Part shown: one piece after another, positions 7,872 through 15,802 of the stretch
Numbering within the stretch: position 1 is the first letter of the stretch
Layout of the letters: each line of letters starts with the position of its first letter
Assembly: GCF_001469955.1 (NCBI RefSeq)
Contig: NZ_LOPU01000016.1
Coordinates: forward strand, 1 to 64,000
Length of the DNA stretch: 64,000 bases
Origin: Haloprofundus marisrubri
GTDB lineage: Archaea > Halobacteriota > Halobacteria > Halobacteriales > Haloferacaceae
Reading direction: 5' to 3'
Program-made: the position numbers and the translations under genes
The notes under the pieces: model-generated
What the model saw: only the letters and a program-made list of their open reading frames with translations
What the model was told of the DNA's origin: nothing
Database searches by the model: none

Positions 7872-7880
7872 CTATAAAAA
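7872..7880 (-). promoter_or_regulatory. rpa3 TATA box
   Basis: Minus-strand TTTTTATAG lies 62-70 nt upstream of ATG 7810 and is the clearest TATA box in the gap. Confidence 0.6.
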
Positions 7881-8101
7881 GTTGCGCCACCGCGACGAAA
7901 GTGAAGACGTGGGTTTGACGCCGTCTCTCCCCCGTCTACGTCGGACGCGCGTCTGACGCTCGGGGCGCTCGTTTTCGCCCGTCTCCAGCCCTCGATTCGG
8001 CCACACTTGCCGGTACTCGTGTCCGCGAGCGAAAGTGAACCGGTGACTCCTGTCCGTCGAAAGCGCCATCCAGACCAGCCTGCGCCGTCGACTCCACGAG
8101 G

Positions 8102-8109
8102 GTTATTAC
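8102..8109 (+). promoter_or_regulatory. TATA-like box for the gene at 8132
   Basis: GTTATTAC lies 23-30 nt before ATG 8132, the leaderless spacing common in haloarchaea. Confidence 0.45.
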
Positions 8110-8131
8110 TTCGCAACCACAATTCGAGCAC

Positions 8132-8413
8132 ATGGACCCGCGTCTCGAACGCTTCGTCCGACAGACGGTCCGCAAGGCGGGTCGACAGTGGGCAGAGTCC
8201 AAGCGTGCCTACCGCGAGGGACAGTCCGGCGGCATCCCCGAGGAACTGCCCACCGACGAGGAGGGCCGCGCGAAACTCGTCTGCCGTCGCTACGCCGAGC
8301 GGAGAGCCACCGTCGTCGACGAGGAGGGTCGTCCGGCCTGCTTCGACGCTGACCACCCCGACTGTCAGGGCTGTGCGGAGGACGTCCGCGCGGGCGTCGT
8401 CGAGACGTGGTGA
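8132..8413 (+). CDS. Small conserved haloarchaeal protein
   Basis: A 93-residue soluble protein. The basic N-terminal helix (RLERFVRQTVRKAGRQWAES) is followed by an acidic linker and a C-terminal part with Cys at 51 and CxxxxxxxCxxC-like spacing (ACFDADHPDCQGCAEDV), which may bind a metal. Its start is supported by an upstream TATA-like box at leaderless distance. I recall similar haloarchaeal DUF proteins but cannot give a function. The next gene, in the same direction, begins 80 bp downstream. Confidence 0.65.
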   Translation: MDPRLERFVRQTVRKAGRQWAESKRAYREGQSGGIPEELPTDEEGRAKLVCRRYAERRATVVDEEGRPACFDADHPDCQGCAEDVRAGVVETW

Positions 8414-8493
8414 ACTCGGCTTCCCGACACCGCCGCAGTCGTTACCGTCGCCACTGTCGCCGCAGTTTTCTCCTCACCACGAGTTCGTGAGCT

Positions 8494-9510
8494 ATGGACA
8501 GACCGCTCGTCGCACTCGTGCTCGCAGGCGGCACCGGCACCCGACTGTACCCCGCCAGTCGGAGCCATCGCCCCAAGCAGTTTCTCTCGCTCTCGAACGC
8601 CGGCGACGACTCGCTGCTCTCACAGACCGCCGAGCGTGCGAGTTTCGCCGACGAACTGTTCGTCTGTACCCGAAACGACTTCGCCGACGAAGTATCCGAA
8701 CACGCCCCCGATGCGACGGTGCTCGTCGAACCCAAAGGCAAGGACACCGGCCCGGCGCTGACGTACGCGACCCACCGAATCCGCGAAGAAATCGGCGACT
8801 GTGTCGTCCTCGTTCTGCCGAGCGACCACACGGTTTCTGGGGATTTCGAATCTGTCGCCCGCGCGGGCGCTCGCGTCGCCGCGGAGACGGGCGCGCTGGT
8901 CACTTTCGGCGTCGAGCCCACTCGCCCAGAAACTGGATACGGCTACATCGAATCCGGCGAGAAGCGAGACGAACCGGAACCACACGCCGAACTCACGGCG
9001 TTCCACGAGAAACCGGATAGCGAGACGGCGGCCGACTACGTCGAATCGGGCTATCTCTGGAACGCGGGCATCTTCGCGTGGACCCCCGAGTCGTTCCTCA
9101 CGGCCGCCCGCGACTCGGAACTCGCACCGCTCGTCGACGCACTCGACGACGGAAACGCGAGCGAAGGATTCGCAGCCGTCGACGACGTGAGCGTCGATTA
9201 CGCGGTGATGGAACGCGCCGAACACGCCGCCGTCGTCTCGGCGGCGTTCGAGTGGGACGACTTGGGGTCGTGGGACGCGCTGGAGCGCGTGTTGGACGAA
9301 GACGACGCCGGCAACGTCGCACTCGGGGACTTCTTGGCTATCGACGCCGCGGACAACGTCGTCGTCAGCGACGACAAACACGTCTCCGTGGTCGGCGTGG
9401 AGGGATTAGCCGTCGTCGCCTACGACGACCGAGTGTTGGTGATGCCGAAAGAACAGGCCCAGCGAGTGCGGGAGGTCGTCTCTGCGCTGAAGGAGGAAGA
9501 GAGATTCTAA
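8494..9510 (+). CDS. Mannose-1-phosphate guanylyltransferase-type nucleotidyltransferase
   Basis: A 338-residue enzyme with the nucleotide-binding signature LAGGTGTRLYPASRSHRPKQ at residues 10-29, PSDHTV near 108, GYGYIE near 149 and FHEKPD near 168. These are hallmarks of ManC/GMP-type mannose-1-phosphate guanylyltransferases, which make GDP-mannose from mannose 1-phosphate and GTP for glycosylation. The length fits the catalytic domain plus a short C-terminal domain, without the fused isomerase domain of bacterial ManC. It stands alone, so specificity for mannose rather than another hexose is inference. Confidence 0.8.
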   Translation: MDRPLVALVLAGGTGTRLYPASRSHRPKQFLSLSNAGDDSLLSQTAERASFADELFVCTRNDFADEVSEHAPDATVLVEPKGKDTGPALTYATHRIREEIGDCVVLVLPSDHTVSGDFESVARAGARVAAETGALVTFGVEPTRPETGYGYIESGEKRDEPEPHAELTAFHEKPDSETAADYVESGYLWNAGIFAWTPESFLTAARDSELAPLVDALDDGNASEGFAAVDDVSVDYAVMERAEHAAVVSAAFEWDDLGSWDALERVLDEDDAGNVALGDFLAIDAADNVVVSDDKHVSVVGVEGLAVVAYDDRVLVMPKEQAQRVREVVSALKEEERF

Positions 9511-9522
9511 CGTTCGGACCGC

Positions 9523-10308
9523 TTAGGACCGCATCTTCCCGCCGTCGACGGGCAGCGCCACACCGTTGATGAAACTCGCCCGGTCGCTGGCGAGAAATGC
9601 AACAGTATCGCCGAGTTCTCCGGGGTCGCCGATGCGGCCCATCGGAACGCCGTCCGACCAGCCCTCCAGACCTTCCTCGTAGCTGTCGACGTCCCCGCGT
9701 TCGACCGCATCTCCGACGAGTTCCTCGACGCGCGAGGTCTCGTGTGCACCCGGCAGCACGGCGTTGACCCGCACGTCGGGAGCGAACTCCCGCGAGAGCG
9801 ACTTCACGAGGCCGATGACGCCCCGACGGACGCTGTTCGAGAGGATGAGGTCGTCGATGACCTCGCGGACACTCGTCGAGGTGATGCAGGTGATGGTCCC
9901 GGCGTCGCTCTCTTTCAGGTGCGGTTCGGCTTCTTTGACGGTCCAGACGGCGCTCATCACGAGCAGGTCGAACGCGCCGTACCAGTCTTCCGAAGACATG
10001 TCGTCGAAACTGCCGCTCGGCGGCCCGCCCGCGGAGGTGACGAGGTGGTCCAGTCCGCCGAACTCGTCGACGGTCGCCTCCACGAGCGCTGCGATGTCGT
10101 CGCGGTCGGTGAGGTCCGCCGGTACTCCGAGCACCTCGCCGTCGCCGACCGACTCCAGTTCCTCTGTCGCCTCTTCGAGTCGGTCTTCGTCGCGGCCGCA
10201 GACGACGACGTGTGCGCCCTCTCTCGCCAACGATTCGGCGCTCGCGTGGCCGAGGCCGCTCGAACTCGCCGTCACCAGTGCTACGTCTCCGGATACTCCG
10301 AGGTCCAT
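9523..10308 (-). CDS. Atypical short-chain dehydrogenase/reductase (no YxxxK)
   Basis: A 261-residue Rossmann protein: cofactor loop TASSSGLG near 13-20, a CGRDEDRLEE turn and SAGG near 90. At the position of the catalytic YxxxK it reads LILSNSVRRGVIGLVKSL, so Tyr is replaced and the motif Lys is Arg/Val. This matches an atypical SDR branch annotated as 3-oxoacyl-ACP reductase-like. The C-terminal VDGGK is normal. ATG 10308 is chosen since the family starts with a short GVSGDVALVTA strand; the 24 upstream codons look noncoding. The physiological substrate is unknown. Confidence 0.8.
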   Translation of the reverse strand: MDLGVSGDVALVTASSSGLGHASAESLAREGAHVVVCGRDEDRLEEATEELESVGDGEVLGVPADLTDRDDIAALVEATVDEFGGLDHLVTSAGGPPSGSFDDMSSEDWYGAFDLLVMSAVWTVKEAEPHLKESDAGTITCITSTSVREVIDDLILSNSVRRGVIGLVKSLSREFAPDVRVNAVLPGAHETSRVEELVGDAVERGDVDSYEEGLEGWSDGVPMGRIGDPGELGDTVAFLASDRASFINGVALPVDGGKMRS

Positions 10309-10449
10309 GTGGTGTGCGAGGACAGTGCACGCAAAAGCGTCTTTCGAGTCGGCAAGCCATGCACTCTCGTCGATTTTCAACAGTGAGCTATGGACTGAGT
10401 GCGACTGTCCGCACGGAAAGCTTATCCTACGCTGTCAGTATCTGGAATC

Positions 10450-10935
10450 GTGAAACGAAGAACAGTTCTCCGAACTGCTGCTGTCTCTCCGCTGCTCGCG
10501 GGTTGTCTCTCGGTCGGCCGACGCGAACCGGACCCGTCTAACACCCCTCCAGTGGCAGGCGACTCTCTGTGCGGCAACACGAAGGAGTCCGAGGGGACCA
10601 AGACCGAGCACTCACCAGACCCTCTCACCTGTGGCGATTCCACGAAATCCAATCTACGAATCATCAACGAGAAATCCGACTGGGCTCCCCTACGGCTCGA
10701 ACTGTTCGACGCAGCGACCGACGAACTGCTCTCCTCGTCTGACTACGACCTCGGGCCGAACTCGACGTACAGTATCGTAGATGTTTGCTCTATTTCGAAC
10801 ACATATCGTATTCAGGCTAAATCTGGACTCTTTTCGGACTCGTTGACGTGGGACCTCTCGCGCTCCTGCACGCCAGCGGAGGTTCGAGTCGGGAAGTACG
10901 CCGGTCTGCGTGTGAGCCAGATTGGTGAGGGATGA
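10450..10935 (+). CDS. Small Tat lipoprotein
   Basis: A 161-residue secreted protein starting at GTG. The leader KRRTVLRTAAVSPLLAGC has a twin-arginine pair (R3-R4) and a lipobox LAGC with Cys19, the usual haloarchaeal route for Tat-exported, lipid-anchored proteins. The mature part has a polar linker, Cys pairs (LCGN, LTCGD, DVCSIS, RSCTP) and a beta-rich domain of about 100 residues. It converges on a second small lipoprotein. The function is unknown. Confidence 0.75.
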   Translation: MKRRTVLRTAAVSPLLAGCLSVGRREPDPSNTPPVAGDSLCGNTKESEGTKTEHSPDPLTCGDSTKSNLRIINEKSDWAPLRLELFDAATDELLSSSDYDLGPNSTYSIVDVCSISNTYRIQAKSGLFSDSLTWDLSRSCTPAEVRVGKYAGLRVSQIGEG

Positions 10936-10960
10936 GTGATTGGGACTCTCGTTGACGCTT

Positions 10961-11368
10961 TTAACCGGATTCACAGTGATAGTACAGAACTCTCTCTTCC
11001 CCGCCTAGCCGGATATCGATATCCACATTGACGCAGGAAAACCCTGCCTCGGCCAAGTCGGTCTCGGACCACCCGCTCTCGTCGATTCTGGTTCGGAGGA
11101 TATACCGCTCGGATTCGGAACCAACGCCGCGCCATTTTTTCGTCGAATCGTCGACGAGACGGTCGCCGTCGTACACCGCAGCATCGAGTCTGACGGACTC
11201 CTCGAACGTCAGTTCGTCGTCGACGACGATTTCAATATCGAGGGTGTGAGCGGTGTCGTCGGCGTTCCGTGCTAACAGCCCCGAGACCTCTATCGTCTGC
11301 TCGGTGTTGGAGGAACAACCGGCAAGCGCGAATGCGGCTACCAATCCCAAGAGGCTACGCCGCTTCAT
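10961..11368 (-). CDS. Small Tat lipoprotein
   Basis: A 135-residue lipoprotein. Its leader MKRRSLLGLVAAFALAGC has a twin-arginine pair (R3-R4) and lipobox LAGC with Cys18. The mature domain looks like an Ig-like beta sandwich (IEVSGLLARN, HTLDIEIVVDD, VRLDAAVYDGD, RYILRTRID), a fold common in small haloarchaeal surface lipoproteins. It faces the lipoprotein gene at 10450 tail to tail with 25 bp between them. No partner or substrate can be named. Confidence 0.75.
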   Translation of the reverse strand: MKRRSLLGLVAAFALAGCSSNTEQTIEVSGLLARNADDTAHTLDIEIVVDDELTFEESVRLDAAVYDGDRLVDDSTKKWRGVGSESERYILRTRIDESGWSETDLAEAGFSCVNVDIDIRLGGEERVLYYHCESG

Positions 11369-11456
11369 CGGGCGTAGTTGAGAAAGGTGGCTATATTATT
11401 CTATCTGTGTTTCCTTACGCAGAAATCAGACGGTAAACGGCTCTGGACGTTCCTGC

Positions 11457-11918
11457 CTACGTCGACCGCCGCACTCTCACCGCGCCCTCGCTCGTTACGC
11501 CGACGAGAAGGGGCACCCGAACTTCGCGCCCGCGGATGGCGTCGCCGGCGGCGTCGCTGACGATTTTCATCAGGTCGGGCGCGGTGTGGTTCACCTTCAC
11601 GCCGGCGGCGTCGCAGGCGTCGTACACCTCTTTCGGCACGTCGTAGAGGTCGGTTCCCTCGGGGACTTCGACGCGGACGGGCGCGGTCAGCGCCTCGGCG
11701 AACGCCACCGTCTCGCGGGCTTTTTCGACGTTGTCGCGGGCGCTGGCTTCGATGCTGGAGACGTTCGCGCGCGAGGTGCCGAGAAACGCTGCGATGTCGG
11801 ACTGACGGACGCCGCGTTCACGTAGCGCGAGCACCTCCGCCTGCCGACGCGTCAGGACGCTCTCGTCGGGCGCAAAGCCCGTCTGTTCGAGTATCTCGGT
11901 CACGTCCCCTTCGTCCAT
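11457..11918 (-). CDS. Tfx-family DNA-binding protein
   Basis: A 153-residue regulator. Residues 22-58 (LTRRQAEVLALRERGVRQSD, then IAAFLGTSRANVSSIE) form a helix-turn-helix typical of the archaeal Tfx family, first described as an activator in Methanothermobacter. The C-terminal part (about 78-150) is a small alpha/beta domain found with it, containing LYDVPKEVYDACDAAGVKVN. The target genes are unknown; it is monocistronic here and not tied to a metabolic cluster. A haloarchaeal member may act more generally than the methanogen protein. Confidence 0.8.
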   Translation of the reverse strand: MDEGDVTEILEQTGFAPDESVLTRRQAEVLALRERGVRQSDIAAFLGTSRANVSSIEASARDNVEKARETVAFAEALTAPVRVEVPEGTDLYDVPKEVYDACDAAGVKVNHTAPDLMKIVSDAAGDAIRGREVRVPLLVGVTSEGAVRVRRST

Positions 11919-12008
11919 ACGGGTGCGTCGAACGCCGTGGTGAAAAAGGGTACAGAAAAAGCGAAAGTCGGGACTGTCCGTGGATGCCGCGGCGGCGGCG
12001 AGCGTCGG

Positions 12009-12458
12009 TTACGAACCCCAGAAGTTGTCGCGGCTACCGAGCGCCGTGGGTCGTTTCGGCCCCTCGTCGTCGTCGCTGCTGGTCGGTTCGGGTTTCGGTT
12101 CTCCCTCCATCTCCTCCTCGGGGTCCATCGGCAGGCGCTCTATCTCGTCGGCGAGCGCGTGACTCGACTTCACCTGCGTAATCTTCACCAGCGCCCGCGC
12201 GTCCGGAAGCACGCCGTCGACCATCACGATGAACCCGTCGTCCGTGCGCCCGACACCGGCACCGCTCTCGTGGATGTCGGTCACTTCGACGACGACTTCT
12301 TCGCCGGGTTTGACTGGTTGCTGTTTCAGGTCGCGGATAGGCATGCTGTAGTGGCCACACCACTCGGCACCGCCGCGGTCACCGTAGTGTTGACACCCCA
12401 TTCCTTGGATTCGCTCTGAGAAACTCGGGCAATCGTCGGCCAGTGGACAGTCCGGCAT
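12009..12458 (-). CDS. TRAM-domain protein with Cys-rich N-terminus
   Basis: A 149-residue protein. The N-terminus holds four spaced cysteines (C4, C10, C22, C34) that could bind zinc. Residues 48-105 form a TRAM beta-barrel (PVKPGEEVVVEVTDIHESGA and then GVGRTDDGFIVMVDGVLPDA), a nucleic-acid-binding fold found in RNA-modifying enzymes and as stand-alone RNA chaperone-like proteins in archaea. The acidic tail is probably disordered. An RNA-binding role in translation or stress is inferred from the family; no enzyme domain is fused. Confidence 0.82.
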   Translation of the reverse strand: MPDCPLADDCPSFSERIQGMGCQHYGDRGGAEWCGHYSMPIRDLKQQPVKPGEEVVVEVTDIHESGAGVGRTDDGFIVMVDGVLPDARALVKITQVKSSHALADEIERLPMDPEEEMEGEPKPEPTSSDDDEGPKRPTALGSRDNFWGS

Positions 12459-12547
12459 GGGCGTGAGTACTCAGGGTGCCGTCTAAACGCTTGTGTATCG
12501 CTCACCGGGTCGAAACCCGTTTTGCCGCCCCGTTCCAAAGAACCGAC

Positions 12548-13234
12548 ATGAGCCGCCACGTTCCGGAGTTCGCACTCGTTACCGGAGCGTTGCTCTCGCT
12601 GTCGTTTCTCGTCTCTTCGCTCGTCCTCACCGGCGACGTGCTCCGGTCGACGCTCGTCGCCGTCTTCCTCGGCTACCCGTTCGTCGCCTACGGCGTCGTC
12701 CACGACGACGACCCGACCAACGTCCTCCCGCCGATGGCCGTCCTCGCTCTCGGGGGCCTCGTGGGCGTCGTCCTCCTCGCCGAAGCGACGCTCGGCGGGA
12801 GTCGCGCGGCGACGCCGCTTTCGGGCTTCACCTTCGGCGTCCTCTTGGGACTTCTGGCGCTCCTGCCGCCACTCGTCTACTACCTCCGATACGGCGCAGC
12901 GGTGAACCCACTCACGCCTGGGAAGACGGCCCTCGGCTGTTTCGTCGTCGCCGTCGGCCTCTTGGCAGTCGGCTTTCTCGCCGACACCGTGCTGTACGCG
13001 ACGGCTGACGCGCTTCTGGTGTCGCTCACCGGCGCACTGTACGCTGCCCGACGCGGGGCGCTTCCCTCGCCGTCGACGCGCCGACTACTCGTCTTCGGTG
13101 GCGTCGCTGCCGGCGTCTGCTTGCTCGCCGTCGGCAGCGCACTCGGCGTCACCCTCGACGAGTGGGTCGTCGTCGCGGCGGCGCTGACGTTCGGCCCCAG
13201 CGCGTACTACGCGTTGACGGTCGAGTACGCTTGA
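12548..13234 (+). CDS. Polytopic membrane protein, function unknown
   Basis: A 228-residue protein with about seven hydrophobic spans and short hydrophilic turns (HDDDPTN near 52, YLRYGAAVNPLTPGK near 120). The start is ATG 12548 because the upstream in-frame codons are polar and basic and overlap the region just upstream of the divergent TRAM gene. No transporter or enzyme motif is recognised. Its neighbours are the divergent TRAM gene and, convergently, the radical SAM gene. Confidence 0.65.
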   Translation: MSRHVPEFALVTGALLSLSFLVSSLVLTGDVLRSTLVAVFLGYPFVAYGVVHDDDPTNVLPPMAVLALGGLVGVVLLAEATLGGSRAATPLSGFTFGVLLGLLALLPPLVYYLRYGAAVNPLTPGKTALGCFVVAVGLLAVGFLADTVLYATADALLVSLTGALYAARRGALPSPSTRRLLVFGGVAAGVCLLAVGSALGVTLDEWVVVAAALTFGPSAYYALTVEYA

Positions 13235-13272
13235 GAACCGGGTGCGCCGAAAAACCGGAGGGCGAGTCGACT

Positions 13273-13423
13273 CTACGCCAGCGACGTCCGCTCGACTACC
13301 GTGCCCTCCCACCTTTTTCCTTCGTCGTCGCACTCGCTTCGCTCGTGCTCCTCCTCGCAAAAATCTGGACCAAAAACCACACTTTCGCAACTACGCCAGC
13401 GGCGTCCGCTCGACTACCGTGCC
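13273..13423. repeat. 33-bp direct repeat, 118-bp offset
   Basis: A 33-bp sequence at 13273-13305 is repeated with one mismatch at 13391-13423. The second copy is the last eleven codons of the radical SAM gene, stop codon included, so the first is a duplicated gene end lying in the spacer. A palindromic haloarchaeal-type motif (CACTCGCTTCGCTCGTG) lies between the copies. Confidence 0.85.
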
Positions 13424-14386
13424 GTCGACGGTCGGATACTGCTCGACGATTTCGCCTTTCTCTACGTCGCCCTCCTCGACCATCTCTTCGAGGAGCCACC
13501 ACGCGAGTTCGACGTGGTCGGATTTCACCGTGTAGAACTCCTCGGGGACGCCGAGTTCCTGTAATCTGGCTTCGGGTTCCCACGTCTTCCCGTAGACGAG
13601 GGTGCCGTCGTCGGTTATCTCGTCGAACTCCCGGCGGATGTTGCGTGCCATCCGCTTCAGGCGGTTTCTGTGCTGGGCGGCGTCTTTGAACACCGAGGTG
13701 CAGAAGTAGACGCGTTCGTGGTCGCCCATCACGTCCAAGATAGCCTCTTTCGAGCCGTCGACGGCCGACATGTGGCCCTCTTGGAGTTCGTATCCTTCCT
13801 CCTGCATTCGTCGATAGTTGCCGTCGGACATCTCGAACTCGTTGATGTTGCAGAAGTCCGCCGCACCCTCGTCGAGGAACTCGAGGAACTCCTCTTCGGC
13901 GCGGATGCCCGGAATCTCGAAGGCGGGGGTGAGTCCCTCCTCGCGGGCGATGTAGAGGATGTCCTCCCACTCGGTGCCGTGCATGTCGCCCCACAGTTCC
14001 AACGGCGGGTGGAACCGAATCTCGTCGAGACCCGCCTCCGAGAGACGGCGCATGTTCTCGCGACCGCCCGGAATTCCGGTGTAGAGGTGGGTGTGGTGGT
14101 CCTCGCCGAACTCCTCTTTCAGCAAGCGGAGGTACCGACAGGTCTTGTCGAGCGCCTCTTGGGGTTCGCCGCCCGTGATAGAGGTGCCGAGTGCGTCCAT
14201 CCGCTTGGCCTCTTGGATGATATCTTCGTCCTCCTCGACGAGTCGCTCGTTGGCGTACACGTCGGTGACGTTCTTTCTGTTCTCGCCGAGAGGGCAGTAG
14301 AAACAGTCCCGCTGGTCGCAGTACCCGTAGACGAAGAGTACCATCTTCCCTCCCATAGCGCACTGTTCGCAGCCCTTCGAAATCAT
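13391..14386 (-). CDS. Radical SAM protein, COG2108-like, CX4CX2C cluster
   Basis: A 331-residue protein. Cys23, Cys28 and Cys31 (CDQRDCFYC) are placed to bind the SAM-coordinated 4Fe-4S cluster, but the spacing is CX4CX2C rather than the classical CX3CX2C. An additional CEQC pair is at C6/C9. GGEP near 73-76 is the usual SAM-binding motif. It resembles archaeal proteins described as related to pyruvate formate-lyase activating enzyme (COG2108). The substrate is unknown; a glycyl-radical partner is not encoded nearby. Confidence 0.8.
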   Translation of the reverse strand: MISKGCEQCAMGGKMVLFVYGYCDQRDCFYCPLGENRKNVTDVYANERLVEEDEDIIQEAKRMDALGTSITGGEPQEALDKTCRYLRLLKEEFGEDHHTHLYTGIPGGRENMRRLSEAGLDEIRFHPPLELWGDMHGTEWEDILYIAREEGLTPAFEIPGIRAEEEFLEFLDEGAADFCNINEFEMSDGNYRRMQEEGYELQEGHMSAVDGSKEAILDVMGDHERVYFCTSVFKDAAQHRNRLKRMARNIRREFDEITDDGTLVYGKTWEPEARLQELGVPEEFYTVKSDHVELAWWLLEEMVEEGDVEKGEIVEQYPTVDGTVVERTPLA

Positions 14387-14572
14387 TCGCTTGTCAACCG
14401 TCTATTCGGCGCAGCGTCAAAAGGCGTGCGACTCGTCGCTCGCCCGGGTGTGGCGCCTGTTCGCATTCGTCGACCCCGTCGCGCGACGGGAGAAGTCGGT
14501 GGGGTGTTGACGACGACGAGCGCGATAACCGACCGACCGAACGCCGGCGAACGCGTCCGCGCTCCCGAAAGC

Positions 14573-14579
14573 AAATATA
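14573..14579 (+). promoter_or_regulatory. TATA-like box of the DUF373 gene
   Basis: AAATATA lies 24-30 nt before ATG 14603, consistent with a leaderless transcript. Confidence 0.5.
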
Positions 14580-14602
14580 GCATGCTGGCGTAGCCGCTGA
14601 CG

Positions 14603-15760
14603 ATGCTGCTCGTCCTCTGTGTCGACCTCGACGACGACCTCGGCCGCAAAACCGGTATGAAGACGCCGGTAGTCGGCCGAGACGCCGTCGAGGAAGCCGC
14701 AGTCGCGCTTGCGACCGTGGACCCCGAGGACTCGGACGTGAACGTGCTGTTTCAGGGGATTCACGTCCACGACGACCTCGTCGCCGAGTTCGAAGCCGGC
14801 GACCCCGACGACGCCGAAGAGGTGGAAGTCGCCGCCGTCACGGGGCTCAACGGCAACGACGTGAAAGCCAACCGCGCCGTCGGTGACGAAGTCGACGAAG
14901 TGTTGGCGAGCCTCCAAACGGGTGAGAACGTCCGTGCCGTCGTCATCACCGACGGCGCACAGGACGAGTCCGTGCTTCCAGTTATTCGCTCGCGGGTCCC
15001 CATCGACAGCGTCCGCCGCGTCGTCGTCCGGCAGGCCCAAGACTTGGAGTCGATGTACTACACCATCAAGCAGGTGCTCGACGACCCCGAGACCAGAGGG
15101 ACGATTCTGGTTCCACTCGGCATCCTGCTTCTCATCTACCCGTTCGTCACCATCGCGACGCTGTTCGACGTCGCGGGAGCGACGGTGCTCGGCCTTATCT
15201 CGGCTTTACTGGGACTGTACGTTCTGTTTCGTGGCCTCGGTTTGGAGCGGTTCGTCGACGACGCGGCGGCGCGCGCGCGCAACATCTTGTACGCGGGCCG
15301 GGTGACGCTCATCACCTACGTCGTCGCCGCGGCGCTCATCATGGTCGGCGGCGCACAGGGTATCGAGACCATACGGGCGGTCGAAGGGGCTGTCGGCGGT
15401 TCGCTCACCGTCCCGGCGGTACTCGCAGCGTTCGTCCACGGTGCGGTCCAGTGGTTCGCTGCGGCGGGCGTCACCAGCAGTCTCGGGCAGGTGACCGACG
15501 AGTATCTCGTCGACGAGTTCAAGTGGCGTTACCTCAACGCGCCGTTCTACGTCGTCGCCATCGCACTCGTCCTCTACGCGCTGTCGGGCTTTTTCCTCGC
15601 GGGACTGTTCCCGACGGGTGAGTCGATTGCGCTGGTTCGGACGCTCACACTCCCGGATTTGGCGCTGGCGCTCACCGCAGGGACGCTTCTCGGCGTCTTG
15701 AGTACACTCACGTTCGCCATCGCGGAGTCGAAGTTCCCGACCGGCGCGGAACCGGCGTGA
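14603..15760 (+). CDS. DUF373 family membrane protein
   Basis: A 385-residue protein whose soluble N-terminal half (1-150) begins with LVLCVDLDDDLGRKTGM and contains HVHDDL and VVITDGAQDE. These are features of the archaeal DUF373 family (COG2237). Residues 165-380 form about six membrane spans. The biochemical role is not known; the N-domain has a Rossmann-like Asp-rich pattern. The gene is monocistronic and converges on the polyprenyl synthetase gene. Confidence 0.8.
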   Translation: MLLVLCVDLDDDLGRKTGMKTPVVGRDAVEEAAVALATVDPEDSDVNVLFQGIHVHDDLVAEFEAGDPDDAEEVEVAAVTGLNGNDVKANRAVGDEVDEVLASLQTGENVRAVVITDGAQDESVLPVIRSRVPIDSVRRVVVRQAQDLESMYYTIKQVLDDPETRGTILVPLGILLLIYPFVTIATLFDVAGATVLGLISALLGLYVLFRGLGLERFVDDAAARARNILYAGRVTLITYVVAAALIMVGGAQGIETIRAVEGAVGGSLTVPAVLAAFVHGAVQWFAAAGVTSSLGQVTDEYLVDEFKWRYLNAPFYVVAIALVLYALSGFFLAGLFPTGESIALVRTLTLPDLALALTAGTLLGVLSTLTFAIAESKFPTGAEPA

Positions 15761-15802
15761 AGAGGACGCAGAACAGAGAGCGAAGAGAGAAAAAGAGAGA
15801 CA

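Larger units (their letters stand above)
7811..8131. other. Intergenic region with two divergent promoters
   Basis: 321 bp between rpa3 and the small gene at 8132. It holds the rpa3 TATA box at 7872-7880 and a TATA-like box for the rightward gene at 8102-8109. Open frames in the middle lack a good start or haloarchaeal composition, and I support no gene there. Confidence 0.6.

Noticed and set aside
5987-7918. Plus-strand frame opposite rpap3 and rpa3
   Set aside because: Antisense to the confident rpa3-rpap3 pair.
7817-8356. Minus-strand frame in the gap upstream of rpa3
   Set aside because: Overlaps the rpa3 promoter and the opposite-strand gene at 8132; no domain or haloarchaeal protein character.
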